A stretch of 64,000 nucleotides of DNA, taken from Syntrophopropionicum propionicicum_A (GTDB lineage Bacteria; Bacillota; Desulfotomaculia; Desulfotomaculales; Pelotomaculaceae). Below the pieces are notes generated by a model, which saw nothing but the letters and a program-made list of their open reading frames with translations, did not search any database and was not told the DNA's origin. This document shows, piece by piece, positions 42,621 through 51,459 of this stretch (positions are counted from its first letter, which is position 1; each line of letters starts with the position of its first letter). The stretch is from contig NZ_JBMGJC010000005.1 in NCBI RefSeq assembly GCF_048984525.1, forward strand, positions 124,001 to 188,000, read 5' to 3'. Both the position numbers and the translations under genes were made by a program.

Positions 42621-43247
42621 TTAAAGCCGCAGGCCTGCCCTGTCGATGGCCCCGTTTAGAAAAAGGTCTGTCATCCTGTTGATCATATCGGTTAAAGACA
42701 TTTCCGGATAAGACAGCCAGGCTGTCATAACCAGTGCGTTTTGCCAGTCCAGGTAGATTGCCAGGGTCTCGGCCGGTATGTCCCGCCTGATTTCCCCTTT
42801 CTCCTGTCCCATGCTGATAATACTCTGCAAAATATTCCCGTAGCCGCTCCGCGCCTCCTGGTTCCTGGCGGTGTCAAGCAGAGTTTGGATCATGTAAGTC
42901 ATATACCTTTTTATAACATCTTCATTCAGGCTGTTTTGGAACCATTCGTTGGTAAGGCTGAACAAGGCGGCCAAACGGTCGCGGGTATCCGGCAGCGCTT
43001 CCACTTTCCTGACTATTTCAGGCCCCGCCTCTCTCAGCTTCGTCTGCACATGGGCGAGGACAATAGCTTCCTTGACAGGAAAATGGTTAAATATAGTTCC
43101 CTTCGCCACGTCCGCCGCCTCCGCTATCTGCTCCACCGTGGTCTCTTCAAATCCCTGTTTGTTAAACAGGTCAACTGCCGTTGAGATAATTTTTTTTCTG
43201 GTCTCTTCTTTTTTTCTTTCGATCCTGTTTCCTTTAACCGGCTCCAT
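42621..43247 (-). CDS. TetR/AcrR family transcriptional regulator
   Basis: The 208-residue protein has the TetR HTH (IISTAVDLFNKQGFEETTVE, QIAEAADVAKGTIFNHFPVK) and a ligand domain with a fatty-acid-regulator-like feel. AGGAGGTG precedes the ATG. Tandem palindromes overlap its promoter, pointing to autoregulation. The SDR gene 63 bp downstream is the probable co-regulated partner. Confidence 0.92.
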   Translation of the reverse strand: MEPVKGNRIERKKEETRKKIISTAVDLFNKQGFEETTVEQIAEAADVAKGTIFNHFPVKEAIVLAHVQTKLREAGPEIVRKVEALPDTRDRLAALFSLTNEWFQNSLNEDVIKRYMTYMIQTLLDTARNQEARSGYGNILQSIISMGQEKGEIRRDIPAETLAIYLDWQNALVMTAWLSYPEMSLTDMINRMTDLFLNGAIDRAGLRL

Positions 43248-43266
43248 TTTATCACCTCCTGTAGCC

Positions 43267-43289
43267 GGTATATTATTATACCAGGTATA
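43267..43289. promoter_or_regulatory. Tandem palindromic operator at the TetR promoter
   Basis: GGTATA-TTAT-TATACC overlaps TATACC-A-GGTATA, sharing the middle half-site. It covers a TATAAT-like -10 on the minus strand, fit for TetR autorepression. Confidence 0.6.
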
Positions 43290-43433
43290 TCACTGTACTA
43301 AGTTCAATTTACCACTTACTGAGATTATTGACAAGTAGAAAATGAAAATTTTTCAGAGTGCCGACAACTACCTTTATAAAATTTTAAGGGTTTGAAACCA
43401 CCTGCTTCACTGTGCAGCGTCGAAACAAGGAAT

Positions 43434-43765
43434 GGGGACACACCTCCGCTTCTGCAACACTATATCGTTAAAAGTTACCAGACAGCGGAAAAGGGACACA
43501 CCTCGTACAGACGAATGCGAGCATTTCTGCATGCTGAGGAATGTCCCCGATATAAAAAAGAGCAGGGAACAAGTCCTGCCTTTTGCTGGGAAATATGTAT
43601 AATTCGAATTTCTGTCGTTAGGTGACACCAGACAGTGGAAAGGGGTCCCATCTCCGTTTCTGCAACATCATATCGGTAAAAGGTTACCAGACAGTGGAAA
43701 GTGAGACATCTAAACAGACGAATGGGGACACACCTCCGCTTCTTTGAGGCCGGAGAAATGTCCCC
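43434..43765. repeat. Cluster of GGGGACA...TGTCCCC palindromic repeats
   Basis: Left ends GGGGACACACCTCCGCTTCTG (43434), GGGACACACCTCG (43494), GGGGTCCCATCTCCG (43640) and GGGGACACACCTCCG (43725); right ends GAGGAATGTCCCC (43536-43548) and GAGAAATGTCCCC (43753-43765). AGACAG(C/T)GGAAA precedes three of them. Internal sequence CTGCAACA(C/T)-ATATCG(T/G)TAAAA is repeated. This explains the roughly 550-base spacer upstream of the TetR gene; no gene is seen in it. Confidence 0.82.
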
Positions 43766-43783
43766 AAATATATATTACTGACA

Positions 43784-43811
43784 TCAGACGTCTGACGACT
43801 GACGACCGACT
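43784..43811. repeat. Heptamer tract adjoining the palindrome cluster
   Basis: TCAGACG, TCTGACG, ACTGACG, ACCGACT: four units in register, ending at the stop codon of the next minus-strand gene. Confidence 0.65.
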
Positions 43812-44114
43812 TTACCGGCCTTTTTTAGCCGCTGGTTTGCCTTTCTGAGCCGGCTTCCCGGCAGTATTCCGCCCTGAGGTAATTTTTTGCCTGTCAGGGC
43901 TGTCCTCTTTTGCAACCGCGCCCGCCTGGGCTGCTTTCTTTAAACTGATATACTTGTAGTATACATAAACAAACATGGCATAGAGCGGAACAGTTAAGGC
44001 AATCTTGTACGTGCTTGAAATCCAGGGAAGCGAATACATAATGATGCCGAGCACGGTCACAACCAGCGCATACCAGCGCCATCTTGTTATTTCAGTATTT
44101 TTTGCGTCCTTCAC
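43812..44114 (-). CDS. Small membrane protein with a basic tail
   Basis: A 100-residue protein with two membrane segments (about 14-33 and 37-56) and a Lys/Ala/Gly-rich C-terminus (SGRNTAGKPAQKGKPAAKKG). The basic tail may contact RNA, DNA or the membrane surface. Unrecognised family; conserved-hypothetical appearance. Confidence 0.7.
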   Translation of the reverse strand: MKDAKNTEITRWRWYALVVTVLGIIMYSLPWISSTYKIALTVPLYAMFVYVYYKYISLKKAAQAGAVAKEDSPDRQKITSGRNTAGKPAQKGKPAAKKGR

Positions 44115-44230
44115 ACTTTACCCCCCACAATATATTTCAATTAAACCAAATATCTTTATATAATTGAAACTTTTATACAGCCTTTTGAATACTCTATCTA
44201 ACAAAACGCAAGATAACAGGAGGTACACTA

Positions 44231-44317
44231 ATGTCCTGCAGTGCTTCACGATCAGGATTACTGGAATTAATCTTTTTCTTCTTGTTAGTTCTTGTAATTA
44301 TGATCGTATTCAGTTAG
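44231..44317 (+). CDS. Very small single-span membrane protein (YjcZ-like)
   Basis: ATG 44231 opens a 28-codon frame: a short polar start (MSCSASRSGLLE) and a run of hydrophobic residues (LIFFFLLVLVIMIVFS). AGGAGGT lies six bases upstream, an excellent ribosome site. Size and layout resemble the YjcZ-type sporulation peptides of Bacilli (polar or glycine start, one membrane helix). Family assignment is tentative. Confidence 0.6.
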   Translation: MSCSASRSGLLELIFFFLLVLVIMIVFS

Positions 44318-44375
44318 TTCTTTTCAATATTTGCGCCCAGTTCATAATTCAGCTTAAATACCACCTGGCAAATCG

Positions 44376-44594
44376 CTATTTTTTCTTTAACCATCCCAGG
44401 CTGAACGGTATGATTTTTGGCACCTCCATCTCTGATTCGAGGAAATAGAGCAGTCTGTTGCAGGCGCTGCAAAAGTACAGATCTTTTTTTTCACCGGATA
44501 TGGTCATAAGCTCCTCGCCGCAAGTACATTTAGCTTCTTTTTTTTCAGTTACCCTGGACTTTCTGGATTTAAATTTATCGAGCAAAGCTGCCAT
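44376..44594 (-). CDS. Small zinc-ribbon protein
   Basis: A 72-residue protein with two CxxC-type pairs, KCTCGEEL and YFCSACNRLL, consistent with one zinc site, flanked by Lys-rich segments. ATG 44594 is preferred (AGGTGAGG just ahead); a GTG at 44603 overlaps that site. Function unknown. Confidence 0.7.
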   Translation of the reverse strand: MAALLDKFKSRKSRVTEKKEAKCTCGEELMTISGEKKDLYFCSACNRLLYFLESEMEVPKIIPFSLGWLKKK

Positions 44595-44798
44595 ATTCCT
44601 CACCTGCTTATAAAATGTAGTATTTTAGTAAAAATCAGTTTTTATTATACCACGTTAAAAATGAAAAAATAATACTAACTGTCGCAGTTTGTTTAATTAG
44701 CAGATAATAATTCCACATATTACCGTTATTATGTGTTTAATGAAATAAATGTTAAATAAAAGGACATACTATATATACTATTTTAAATCTATAATTAT

Positions 44799-44827
44799 TT
44801 GACTATTCTTTACATTTAATTTATAAT
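44799..44827 (+). promoter_or_regulatory. Sigma-A promoter of the 99-residue protein gene
   Basis: TTGACT, 17 bases, TATAAT. Only 28 bases separate the -10 from the ATG at 44856, so the leader is short. Confidence 0.8.
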
Positions 44828-44855
44828 TCTATTATAAAATCAAAGGAGTGTTATT

Positions 44856-45155
44856 ATGTCGTTTGAAGTTTATAAGCCTCGCTTCGAGAAAGAAGCCACG
44901 GTGGCTATTTCCAAAAACCATCTTACCCTAAACAAAAAGCTTGTCGATAAGTTCGACACCGAATATGTCGAGCTTGCTTTTGACAAGGACACAAAAACCA
45001 TAAGAATTAAGGCCTCCGATAGTGAAAACGGGCTTATTCTTAATAAAAACAAGATAGGTGCCAGGGGCTTTTTTAAACATTTTAATATTCAACAAAAAGG
45101 TAAATACAACGCGATTTATAATGAAGATGAAAATGCAGTTTATGTAAAGTATTAA
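44856..45155 (+). CDS. Conserved-looking 99-residue protein of unknown function
   Basis: Starts with AAAGGAG upstream and sits between a strong promoter and a strong terminator, so it is a real single gene. Sequence is beta-rich with alternating charged residues (KEATVAISKNHLTLNKKLVD; YVELAFDKDTKTIRIKASDS) and ends NAIYNEDENAVYVKY. It could be a small DNA-binding swapped-hairpin or OB-like fold; no family was recognised. Confidence 0.8.
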   Translation: MSFEVYKPRFEKEATVAISKNHLTLNKKLVDKFDTEYVELAFDKDTKTIRIKASDSENGLILNKNKIGARGFFKHFNIQQKGKYNAIYNEDENAVYVKY

Positions 45156-45181
45156 AAAACAATATAATTACATATATATTT

Positions 45182-45220
45182 AATAATAAGCAGGGTTTTT
45201 AAACCCTGCTTATTATTTTT
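45182..45220. terminator. Bidirectional terminator
   Basis: AATAATAAGCAGGGTTT and AAACCCTGCTTATTATT: a 17-bp perfect inverted repeat with T runs on both strands, between convergent genes. Confidence 0.9.
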
Positions 45221-45236
45221 GTTAATTAATAACTGG

Positions 45237-45743
45237 TTAATGTATATTTAAATTAGTTTTAAGGCTGTTTTGCAGAATTCCAAGCAGTTGAAGTAATTGG
45301 GCGCTGCTTTCCTGAAACATAACCTGCTCAGCCACTTTACTGGACAACCCCTCCATACCCTGCCCGACATCGCGCACCAGGAGCGCCTTGGGCCTGAACC
45401 TGCCCATTTTATCCATACCAGCGACAATTCCTTCTTCGATTAGGCGCCAGTCTGTCATCAGGACCAGGTTGCTCCTTTTTGTTATCACCGGGAGGTATTC
45501 CCACATATCCAGGGTAAAACCTATGGAGACCACGTCTTCCCCTTCCCATCCTATCTTCAGGGTAACCATATATTCATTATGCCTGACCGATGTCAATTCC
45601 CAGTTAAACCAGTAGTCGATCTCTTCACCCTCGTGAAAACGCTTATATAAAACAGACAAGTCCTGATCCAGCGACGGGACGACCATAATCACAGCCTGTT
45701 CTGTTTCTCCTATGAATTCGGGGAAGGCCACTTCTTTGTCCAT
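45237..45743 (-). CDS. Uncharacterised 168-residue protein
   Basis: A soluble, acidic protein (VAFPEFIGETEQAVIMVVPS; FNWELTSVRHNEYMVTLKIG; VVSIGFTLDMWEYLPVITKR) with a C-terminal helix pair (LSSKVAEQVMFQESSAQLLQ). No family recognised. It is 67 bp downstream of the macro-SGNH gene on the same strand and may form an operon with it. Confidence 0.7.
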   Translation of the reverse strand: MDKEVAFPEFIGETEQAVIMVVPSLDQDLSVLYKRFHEGEEIDYWFNWELTSVRHNEYMVTLKIGWEGEDVVSIGFTLDMWEYLPVITKRSNLVLMTDWRLIEEGIVAGMDKMGRFRPKALLVRDVGQGMEGLSSKVAEQVMFQESSAQLLQLLGILQNSLKTNLNIH

Positions 45744-45810
45744 ACCTTTTGACCCCCATTAGTTTATTACTGTGCCCGCTGCCTTTTCTTCGCCGAAGGA
45801 CTTTGCCTTT

Positions 45811-46884
45811 TTACAATCCATTCTTCATATTGGAAAGCAGCCGCTCTGACGCTTTGGCAAGTGCCTGGTAACCTTTAATGCTGGGGTGGGCGTCGTCACA
45901 GAAGTATGAGGGGACAGCCCTGCCTGTTTCCGGATCTAGGAGTGGTGTATAAAAATCTAAAACAGGCAGGTCTTCGTCAGCGGCAAATCCTTCAGCCGCT
46001 TCCCTGAAGCTATCCAGCTCACAGCTGGCAATACCTACTTCGTCTGTTACAAATGTTCCTAAGTAAACCGGCGCCGGGAGCCCTATCACCGGGCAGATGC
46101 CGCTGTTAACCGCTTCTGCGGCCATGGCCTCGATATTTTCCTCAAATTTTTCCAGGGTATATCCCATAAAAGCGTCGTTGGCCCCACCCATGATAATCAC
46201 ATACGCCGGGTTAAGGCTGGTCACATCTCTTTTAAACCTCCGCCTCATCCCGCGGGTGGTGTCCCCGTTGGCGCCCATATTGGCCATATTGAGGCCCAGG
46301 GCTTTCGCACTTAGCGCGACCCAGGATTCTTCCGGCCCGAAGGGGAAACCGTAGGTTATGCTGTCCCCCAGGCAGACTATCGAATCTCTTTCTGTCATCT
46401 TATTAAAAGAACTGTAGATAAACTCCTCAAAAAGCACAAATGCAACCTGTTCCAGCGACGAGCCCCTGGCAACATGGCGGCGCGCCTCACAGACCATCAC
46501 CCTGGCCGCCAGGTCATAGTCAAGCCCGCCGACGCCGGTGCCCAGGGCTGGAAAAGCAATGCTCTTAAGGCCCATCTCCTCAGCCCTTAAAAGGGCGTTC
46601 CTGGTCGCGGACCGCACCTTGTCAGCATCGGTGACAAGGTCCACGCCCATGGCCGCGGCATGAATAACATGACGCGCTTTGAGCATACCCGCGCTTGTTA
46701 CTACAGCCTCGCCTACCGGGATCGGGCCTTTGGATACCGCTTCTTCTTCAATTGAAGCGCCGCCTTTTTTCTTGATCACACCGGCCACACCAGCGCTCAT
46801 CGACAGCTGGCTGTTGGCCGCGTTAACTATAGCGTCAAATTCAAGTTCGGTGATGTCACCTTTGATTGATTTAATCAAGCACAT
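45811..46884 (-). CDS. Macro domain fused to an SGNH/GDSL hydrolase
   Basis: Residues 1-155 are a macro domain (IKGDITELEFDAIVNAANSQ, SAGVAGVIKKKGG, FPALGTGVGGLDYDLAARVM) of the ADP-ribose-binding, O-acetyl-ADP-ribose deacetylase type. Residues 165-357 are an SGNH hydrolase with blocks GDSITYGFPFG (Ser), GANGDTTRG (Gly), MGGANDAF (Asn) and DDAHPSIKGY (Asp/His). The frame is continuous, and the internal Met at the joint has no ribosome site, so this is a true fusion. Reaction on deacylation of ADP-ribose esters is inferred. Confidence 0.88.
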   Translation of the reverse strand: MCLIKSIKGDITELEFDAIVNAANSQLSMSAGVAGVIKKKGGASIEEEAVSKGPIPVGEAVVTSAGMLKARHVIHAAAMGVDLVTDADKVRSATRNALLRAEEMGLKSIAFPALGTGVGGLDYDLAARVMVCEARRHVARGSSLEQVAFVLFEEFIYSSFNKMTERDSIVCLGDSITYGFPFGPEESWVALSAKALGLNMANMGANGDTTRGMRRRFKRDVTSLNPAYVIIMGGANDAFMGYTLEKFEENIEAMAAEAVNSGICPVIGLPAPVYLGTFVTDEVGIASCELDSFREAAEGFAADEDLPVLDFYTPLLDPETGRAVPSYFCDDAHPSIKGYQALAKASERLLSNMKNGL

Positions 46885-46961
46885 ACCCCCAGTCGGAGCG
46901 GTAGACGCAGATCCCCGGTAATAAAGTAATATTCGCCTGGACAGCCAGGTTTTCCTTCAGT

Positions 46962-47567
46962 CTAAAAATTTTTAACTTTATTCTTTAATTGCCTTTTTAT
47001 GTAACCGTAAGCAAAATACAGCAGCACCAGGGCTAGCCCCACTAACGGCAGTTTTGAGTTCAGGTAACGGGCGATTGCCTGGTAATTATAGCCAAAAAAC
47101 ATGCCGACCATCAAATATAAAAAACCCCACCCCGCGGTGAAAATCGAGTTGTAGAACAGGAAGTACCAGAACCCGATGCGGCTTACACCCGCCATGTAAG
47201 GGGTTAAGTTGCTGAGGCCGGGAATAAAGCGCCCAAAAATAATAAAAGCCGGCGCCGAACGGTCCAGCCAGGTTTGAGCTTTTTCAAATCGCTCGGGCGA
47301 CAACTGAAGGAATTTGCTGCATCGCAAAAAAAAGGGCTGCCCCAGGTGCCTCCCGATTGTATAGGCGGTTAAGGCACCGGCGCTGTAACCGGAAAACGTC
47401 GTGATAAAAGCGCTGGAAAAGTCCAGCTTACCCTGCTCGATTAAAATACCTGTTATGATCACCATAATGCCGCCGGGAAAAGGCAGGCCCATGGCCTCAA
47501 TGTAAACACCGGCCAGGAGCCCGCTCAGGCCCAGCCTGGATAGAAAATTTATAATCAGGTCAAACAA
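46962..47567 (-). CDS. DedA family membrane protein
   Basis: A 201-residue DedA/SNARE-associated family protein with five or so membrane segments. Family features are YIEAMGLPFPGGIMVIITGI, TIGRHLGQPF, FIIFGRFIPGLSNLTPYMAG and SRIGFWYFLFYN. DedA proteins are now linked to lipid-carrier recycling or proton-dependent transport in other bacteria. Alone. Confidence 0.92.
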   Translation of the reverse strand: MFDLIINFLSRLGLSGLLAGVYIEAMGLPFPGGIMVIITGILIEQGKLDFSSAFITTFSGYSAGALTAYTIGRHLGQPFFLRCSKFLQLSPERFEKAQTWLDRSAPAFIIFGRFIPGLSNLTPYMAGVSRIGFWYFLFYNSIFTAGWGFLYLMVGMFFGYNYQAIARYLNSKLPLVGLALVLLYFAYGYIKRQLKNKVKNF

Positions 47568-47630
47568 AAATAGTTCCCCCTCCCGGTTATCCTGTAATAG
47601 GATACCCAGGGGTGGGAACTTTATGAGTGG

Positions 47631-49385
47631 TTACAGCACCCTGGCCCTACCCCTATAGATCAGTCCCCTTTGGCCGTCGACAGTGACCTCGTCGCCATCT
47701 GTCAGAATATCCGTCGCATTATCAGCGCCCACTACCACCGGCAGGTCAAACTCAAGGCAGACTATGGCCGCGTGGGAGGTTAAACCGCCCATCTCGGTTA
47801 TAACAGCGCCGGCTTTTTTCATGACTGGGATATATTCGCTGTCAGTGACCGGCGCTACCAGGATATCGCCCTGCAGCACCTTTTCTAACGCCTCCGCGCC
47901 TGAGTGGGCGACCCGGACAGTACCTGTTACCGACCGGTGGCCAATGCCGGTTCCCCTCAATATGATATCGCCTACCGTGTGCACGCGGATCAGGTTGGTT
48001 GTACCTTTTATGCCAACCGGTATGCCGGCTGTGAAGACGATCAGGTCGCCGCCGTCGATTAATCCCGCGCATAAGGAGGCTTCTATGGCCTCGTCCATCA
48101 TCTCGTCTGTACTGGCCCTGCCTTCAGCGTTGATTGGGTTCACTCCCCAGTTCAGCGCCAGCTTCCTCATTACAGCCGCGTGGGGTGTGACAGCCACGAT
48201 AGGCGCCTTGGGGCGGTACTTGGAAACCATTTTAGCGGTGTGGCCGGACTCAGTAGATACTATAATCGCCGCGGCGCCAAGGTTCTGAGCAATAGCGCAG
48301 GTGGCGTAACTAATCGCGTTGGTAACCGTCTGCCTGTGCGTGACAGTCCCCTTTTTGCCGAGCATTTCCTCAAAGTGCAGGGCGGCCTCAGCCCGGTGGG
48401 CAATCCGGGCCATCATCTCAACCGATTCCAATGGATATTTTCCCGAAGCTGTTTCAGCGGAAAGCATTACCGCGTCAGTGCCGTCAAAAATCGCGTTGGC
48501 CACATCACTGGCCTCCGCCCTGGTGGGACGGGGATTGTGGATCATTGACTCCAGCATCTGGGTGGCAGTAACTACAGGCTTGCCGGCCAGGTTGCATTTC
48601 TCAATAATAGTTTTCTGCAGCAGAGGCACCTCTTCCACCGGGATCTCCACTCCCAGGTCGCCCCTGGCCACCATAATCCCGTCGGAGACCTTAATTATTT
48701 CATCAAGGTTGTTTACAGCCCTCCTGCTCTCAATCTTGGAAATAATATCAAGGCTGCCGCCGGCCTCTTCTACTATCTGGCGGATGGAGAGGACATCCGC
48801 GGCCTTTCTGATAAAAGAGGCGGCGATATAATCAACTTTCTGTTCAACGCCAAAAACAATGTCCTGGATGTCTTTGTCGGTTATAGACGGCAGGCTTATC
48901 GCCACACCGGGGACATTAACGCCTTTCTGGCTGGTCAACTCCCCTCCGTTCATCACAGCACACTGTATTTCCGTATCCGATGTTGATAACACCCTCATCG
49001 CTATCAGACCGTCTGCCACCAGGATCGTGTCGCCTTTGCGCACATCACCGGGCAGTCCGGCGTGGGTGATGGGGATGAGCTTTTCATCGCCCTTGACCGG
49101 CTTCGTGGTCAGTGTTACCTGGTCTCCTTCCTCGAGCCGTACAGGCTCTTCTTTAAAATAGCCCAGGCGTATTTCCGGCCCCTTGGTATCCAGCATGATG
49201 GCCACATTTTTGCCGCATTCCTCCGCTGCCTGCCGGATAGATTCAATTCGCCGCTGGTGGTCTTCGTGCGTCCCGTGCGAAAAGTTCAGACGGGCCACGT
49301 TCATCCCTGCCATCATTAATTTCTTTAGGATTTTTACACTGTCGCTGGCAGGGCCGATGGTGCAGACAATCTTGGTTCGACGCAA
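47631..49385 (-). CDS. pyk: Pyruvate kinase with C-terminal PEP-utilising domain
   Basis: Last step of glycolysis: PEP + ADP to pyruvate + ATP. The 584-residue protein starts at TTG 49385 (RRTKIVCTIGPASDSVKILK), with GGGAGGG six bases ahead; the longer frame is not needed. It has MLDTKGPEIR, MVARGDLGVEIPVEEVPLLQ, and the alpha/beta C-domain. An extra domain of about 110 residues (VTEMGGLTSHAAIVCLEFDL-PVVVG) has the phosphohistidine swivel motif, as in Bacillus pyruvate kinases. It follows pfkA by 26 bp. Confidence 0.96.
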   Translation of the reverse strand: MRRTKIVCTIGPASDSVKILKKLMMAGMNVARLNFSHGTHEDHQRRIESIRQAAEECGKNVAIMLDTKGPEIRLGYFKEEPVRLEEGDQVTLTTKPVKGDEKLIPITHAGLPGDVRKGDTILVADGLIAMRVLSTSDTEIQCAVMNGGELTSQKGVNVPGVAISLPSITDKDIQDIVFGVEQKVDYIAASFIRKAADVLSIRQIVEEAGGSLDIISKIESRRAVNNLDEIIKVSDGIMVARGDLGVEIPVEEVPLLQKTIIEKCNLAGKPVVTATQMLESMIHNPRPTRAEASDVANAIFDGTDAVMLSAETASGKYPLESVEMMARIAHRAEAALHFEEMLGKKGTVTHRQTVTNAISYATCAIAQNLGAAAIIVSTESGHTAKMVSKYRPKAPIVAVTPHAAVMRKLALNWGVNPINAEGRASTDEMMDEAIEASLCAGLIDGGDLIVFTAGIPVGIKGTTNLIRVHTVGDIILRGTGIGHRSVTGTVRVAHSGAEALEKVLQGDILVAPVTDSEYIPVMKKAGAVITEMGGLTSHAAIVCLEFDLPVVVGADNATDILTDGDEVTVDGQRGLIYRGRARVL

Positions 49386-49411
49386 TTGTTTCCCTCCCAA
49401 AATATGATGAT

Positions 49412-50374
49412 TTATATTGACAAAGTAATAGCCAGGTTGCAAAGCTCATGGTCAAATGATCTTGCCTGGGACAGGGCGCTTTCTATATCCACAGCGACCA
49501 GCTCGCCCGCTTTGATACCGACCATTTTCTTAGTCTCTCCGGCCATAAGCAAATCGACAGCCCTGGCGCCCATACGGCTGGCCAGGATCAAGTCGGCCGC
49601 GGAAGGCATGCCGCCCCGCTGCAGGTGGCCCAGGATGGTGACTTTCGTATCAAAACCGGTACGCTCTTTGATCATACGGCCTACTTCGATGGCGCTCGCT
49701 GTTCCCTCGGCCACCACAATAATACTGTGGAGTTTGCCGCGGCGGTAGCCCCTTAACAGACGCTCGCACACCTCGTCGTAGTTAAAGGGGCATTCCGGCA
49801 CCAGGATTGACTCGGCGCCGCCGGCCAGGCCGGCCGCCAGCGCGATATACCCAAAATGCCTGCCCATCACTTCAATGATAAACGTCCGTTCATGTGAGGT
49901 AGCGGTGTCTCTGATCTTGCTGATCGCTTCCACCGCTGTATTCACCGCGGTGTCAAAGCCAATCGTCTGGTCGGTGCCGGGTATATCGTTATCTATTGTA
50001 CCGGGAACTCCAATTACCGGTATGCCGTATTCCCGGTTAAAGACGCAGGCGCCGCGAAAAGAACCGTCTCCCCCGATGACAACGATTCCCTGGATGCCGA
50101 AACGCTTGACATTTTCAAATGCTTTGGCCCTTCCGCCGGGAGTCATAAACTGTTCAGAGCGGGCCGTATGCAGGATGGTCCCGCCCCTGTGGATAATATC
50201 CGCCACTGACCCGAGGTTCATGGGGACCATATCCGCCTCAATAAAACCGTTGTACCCTCTTTTTATTCCGATAACTTCAAGCCCGTGATAGATGGCCTTG
50301 CGCACCACAGCCCTGATGCAGGCGTTCATCCCGGGCGAATCCCCGCCGCTGGTCAATAAGGCAATTCTCTGCAA
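49412..50374 (-). CDS. pfkA: ATP-dependent 6-phosphofructokinase
   Basis: Phosphorylates fructose-6-phosphate. The protein of 320 residues shows RIALLTSGGDSPGMNACIRA, VVIGGDGSFRGACVF, PGTIDNDIPGTDQTIGFDTA and VLGHLQRGG-type sequence (TILGHLQRGGMPSAADLILA). TTG 50374 is the start: GGGAGG is eight bases ahead, and the family start is M-(K/Q)-R-I-A. GGDGS at the ATP site indicates ATP rather than pyrophosphate use. Operon with pyk. Confidence 0.96.
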   Translation of the reverse strand: MQRIALLTSGGDSPGMNACIRAVVRKAIYHGLEVIGIKRGYNGFIEADMVPMNLGSVADIIHRGGTILHTARSEQFMTPGGRAKAFENVKRFGIQGIVVIGGDGSFRGACVFNREYGIPVIGVPGTIDNDIPGTDQTIGFDTAVNTAVEAISKIRDTATSHERTFIIEVMGRHFGYIALAAGLAGGAESILVPECPFNYDEVCERLLRGYRRGKLHSIIVVAEGTASAIEVGRMIKERTGFDTKVTILGHLQRGGMPSAADLILASRMGARAVDLLMAGETKKMVGIKAGELVAVDIESALSQARSFDHELCNLAITLSI

Positions 50375-50461
50375 CAGTTTGACCTCCCGTATTTGATAGT
50401 ACTTGCTGTATATATATTGCTCTTGATATAAAAAAACATTCGACACCGCTAAATGTTAACC

Positions 50462-50500
50462 AAATAAAGAAGCCAGGCCATAAAAACTGATGGCCTGACC
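50462..50500 (-). terminator. Terminator after accDA
   Basis: On the minus strand CAGGCCAT, eight-base loop, ATGGCCTG, then GCTTCTTTATTT. It ends accD-accA before pfkA. Confidence 0.75.
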
Positions 50501-50505
50501 CGTTT

Positions 50506-51456
50506 TCATTTTAAATTTCCAATGGAACGGAATTTTTCATACCTTTGTGTCATTAGCTCCTCCGTTGTCAGTTTCATTAGGTCTTCCAAAGATTCAGCCA
50601 AAGCTTTTCCCAGCATTTCCGCGGCTGCTTCGGGATCCCGGTGCGCGCCCCCCAGAGGCTCCGGTATGATTTTATCCGCCACGCCCAGGCCGTGGATGTC
50701 CCTGGCTATAATCCTTATAGCCTCGGCCGCCTCGCGGGCACGTGCGGAGTCCTTCCATAAAATGCTGGCATAACCTTCCGGTGTGATAACCGAATAAATT
50801 GAGTGTTCCTGCATCAGGATCCGGTCCCCCACCCCTATTCCCAGGGCGCCGCCGCTAAACCCCTCGCCGATGACTACCGTGATAATAGGTACTTTAAGAG
50901 TTGCCATCACCTGAATACTCCTGGCAATGGCCTCGAACTGGCCCCTCTCCTCGGCGCCTATGCCGGGATAAGCCCCCGGGGTGTCAATAAAACATATTAC
51001 CGGCCGCTTAAATTTTTCAGCCTGCTTCATCAGCCGCACAGCCTTGCGGTATCCCTCAGGGTGGGCCATACCGAAATTCCTGGCCAGGTTCTCCTTGGTA
51101 TCTTTCCCTTTAAGCTGGCCGACGACTGTAACGGCATGGCCGTTAAAACGGCCGATTCCGCCCGCCACCGCCGGGTCGTCGCCAAAACACCTGTCCCCGT
51201 GCAGCTCTATGAAATCCTCAAAAATGTAGCTGATATAATCATAGGTATTGGGACGCTCCGGGTGCCTGGCTATAAGCACGTGTTGCCACGAATTAAGGCT
51301 GCCGTATATGGACTCCCTGACTTCGACAGCCCTTTTTTCCAAAATGGCTATTTCAGTTGACAGGTCAATGCCTTTTTCGCTGGAAAAAGTCCGCAGCTCG
51401 TTTATTTTATTTTCGAGCTCCTGGATCGGCTTTTCAAATTCTAAAATCGCCGCCAT
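50506..51456 (-). CDS. accA: Acetyl-CoA carboxylase carboxyltransferase subunit alpha
   Basis: Half of the carboxyltransferase that moves CO2 from carboxybiotin to acetyl-CoA in fatty-acid synthesis. The 316-residue protein has LEFEKPIQELENKINELRTF at the N-terminus, DYISYIFEDFIELHGDRCFG, and GEGFSGGALGIGVGDRILMQ with the oxyanion glycines. It starts 3 bp after accD, so the subunits are made in step. Confidence 0.96.
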   Translation of the reverse strand: MAAILEFEKPIQELENKINELRTFSSEKGIDLSTEIAILEKRAVEVRESIYGSLNSWQHVLIARHPERPNTYDYISYIFEDFIELHGDRCFGDDPAVAGGIGRFNGHAVTVVGQLKGKDTKENLARNFGMAHPEGYRKAVRLMKQAEKFKRPVICFIDTPGAYPGIGAEERGQFEAIARSIQVMATLKVPIITVVIGEGFSGGALGIGVGDRILMQEHSIYSVITPEGYASILWKDSARAREAAEAIRIIARDIHGLGVADKIIPEPLGGAHRDPEAAAEMLGKALAESLEDLMKLTTEELMTQRYEKFRSIGNLK

Positions 51457-51459
51457 GAT

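Noticed and set aside
43392..43628. Overlapping short ORFs on both strands in the repeat cluster
   Set aside because: They translate the GGGGACA palindromes and lack start signals.
46380..46420. Macro and SGNH parts as two separate genes
   Set aside because: The frame is unbroken and the internal Met codon at the boundary has no ribosome site.
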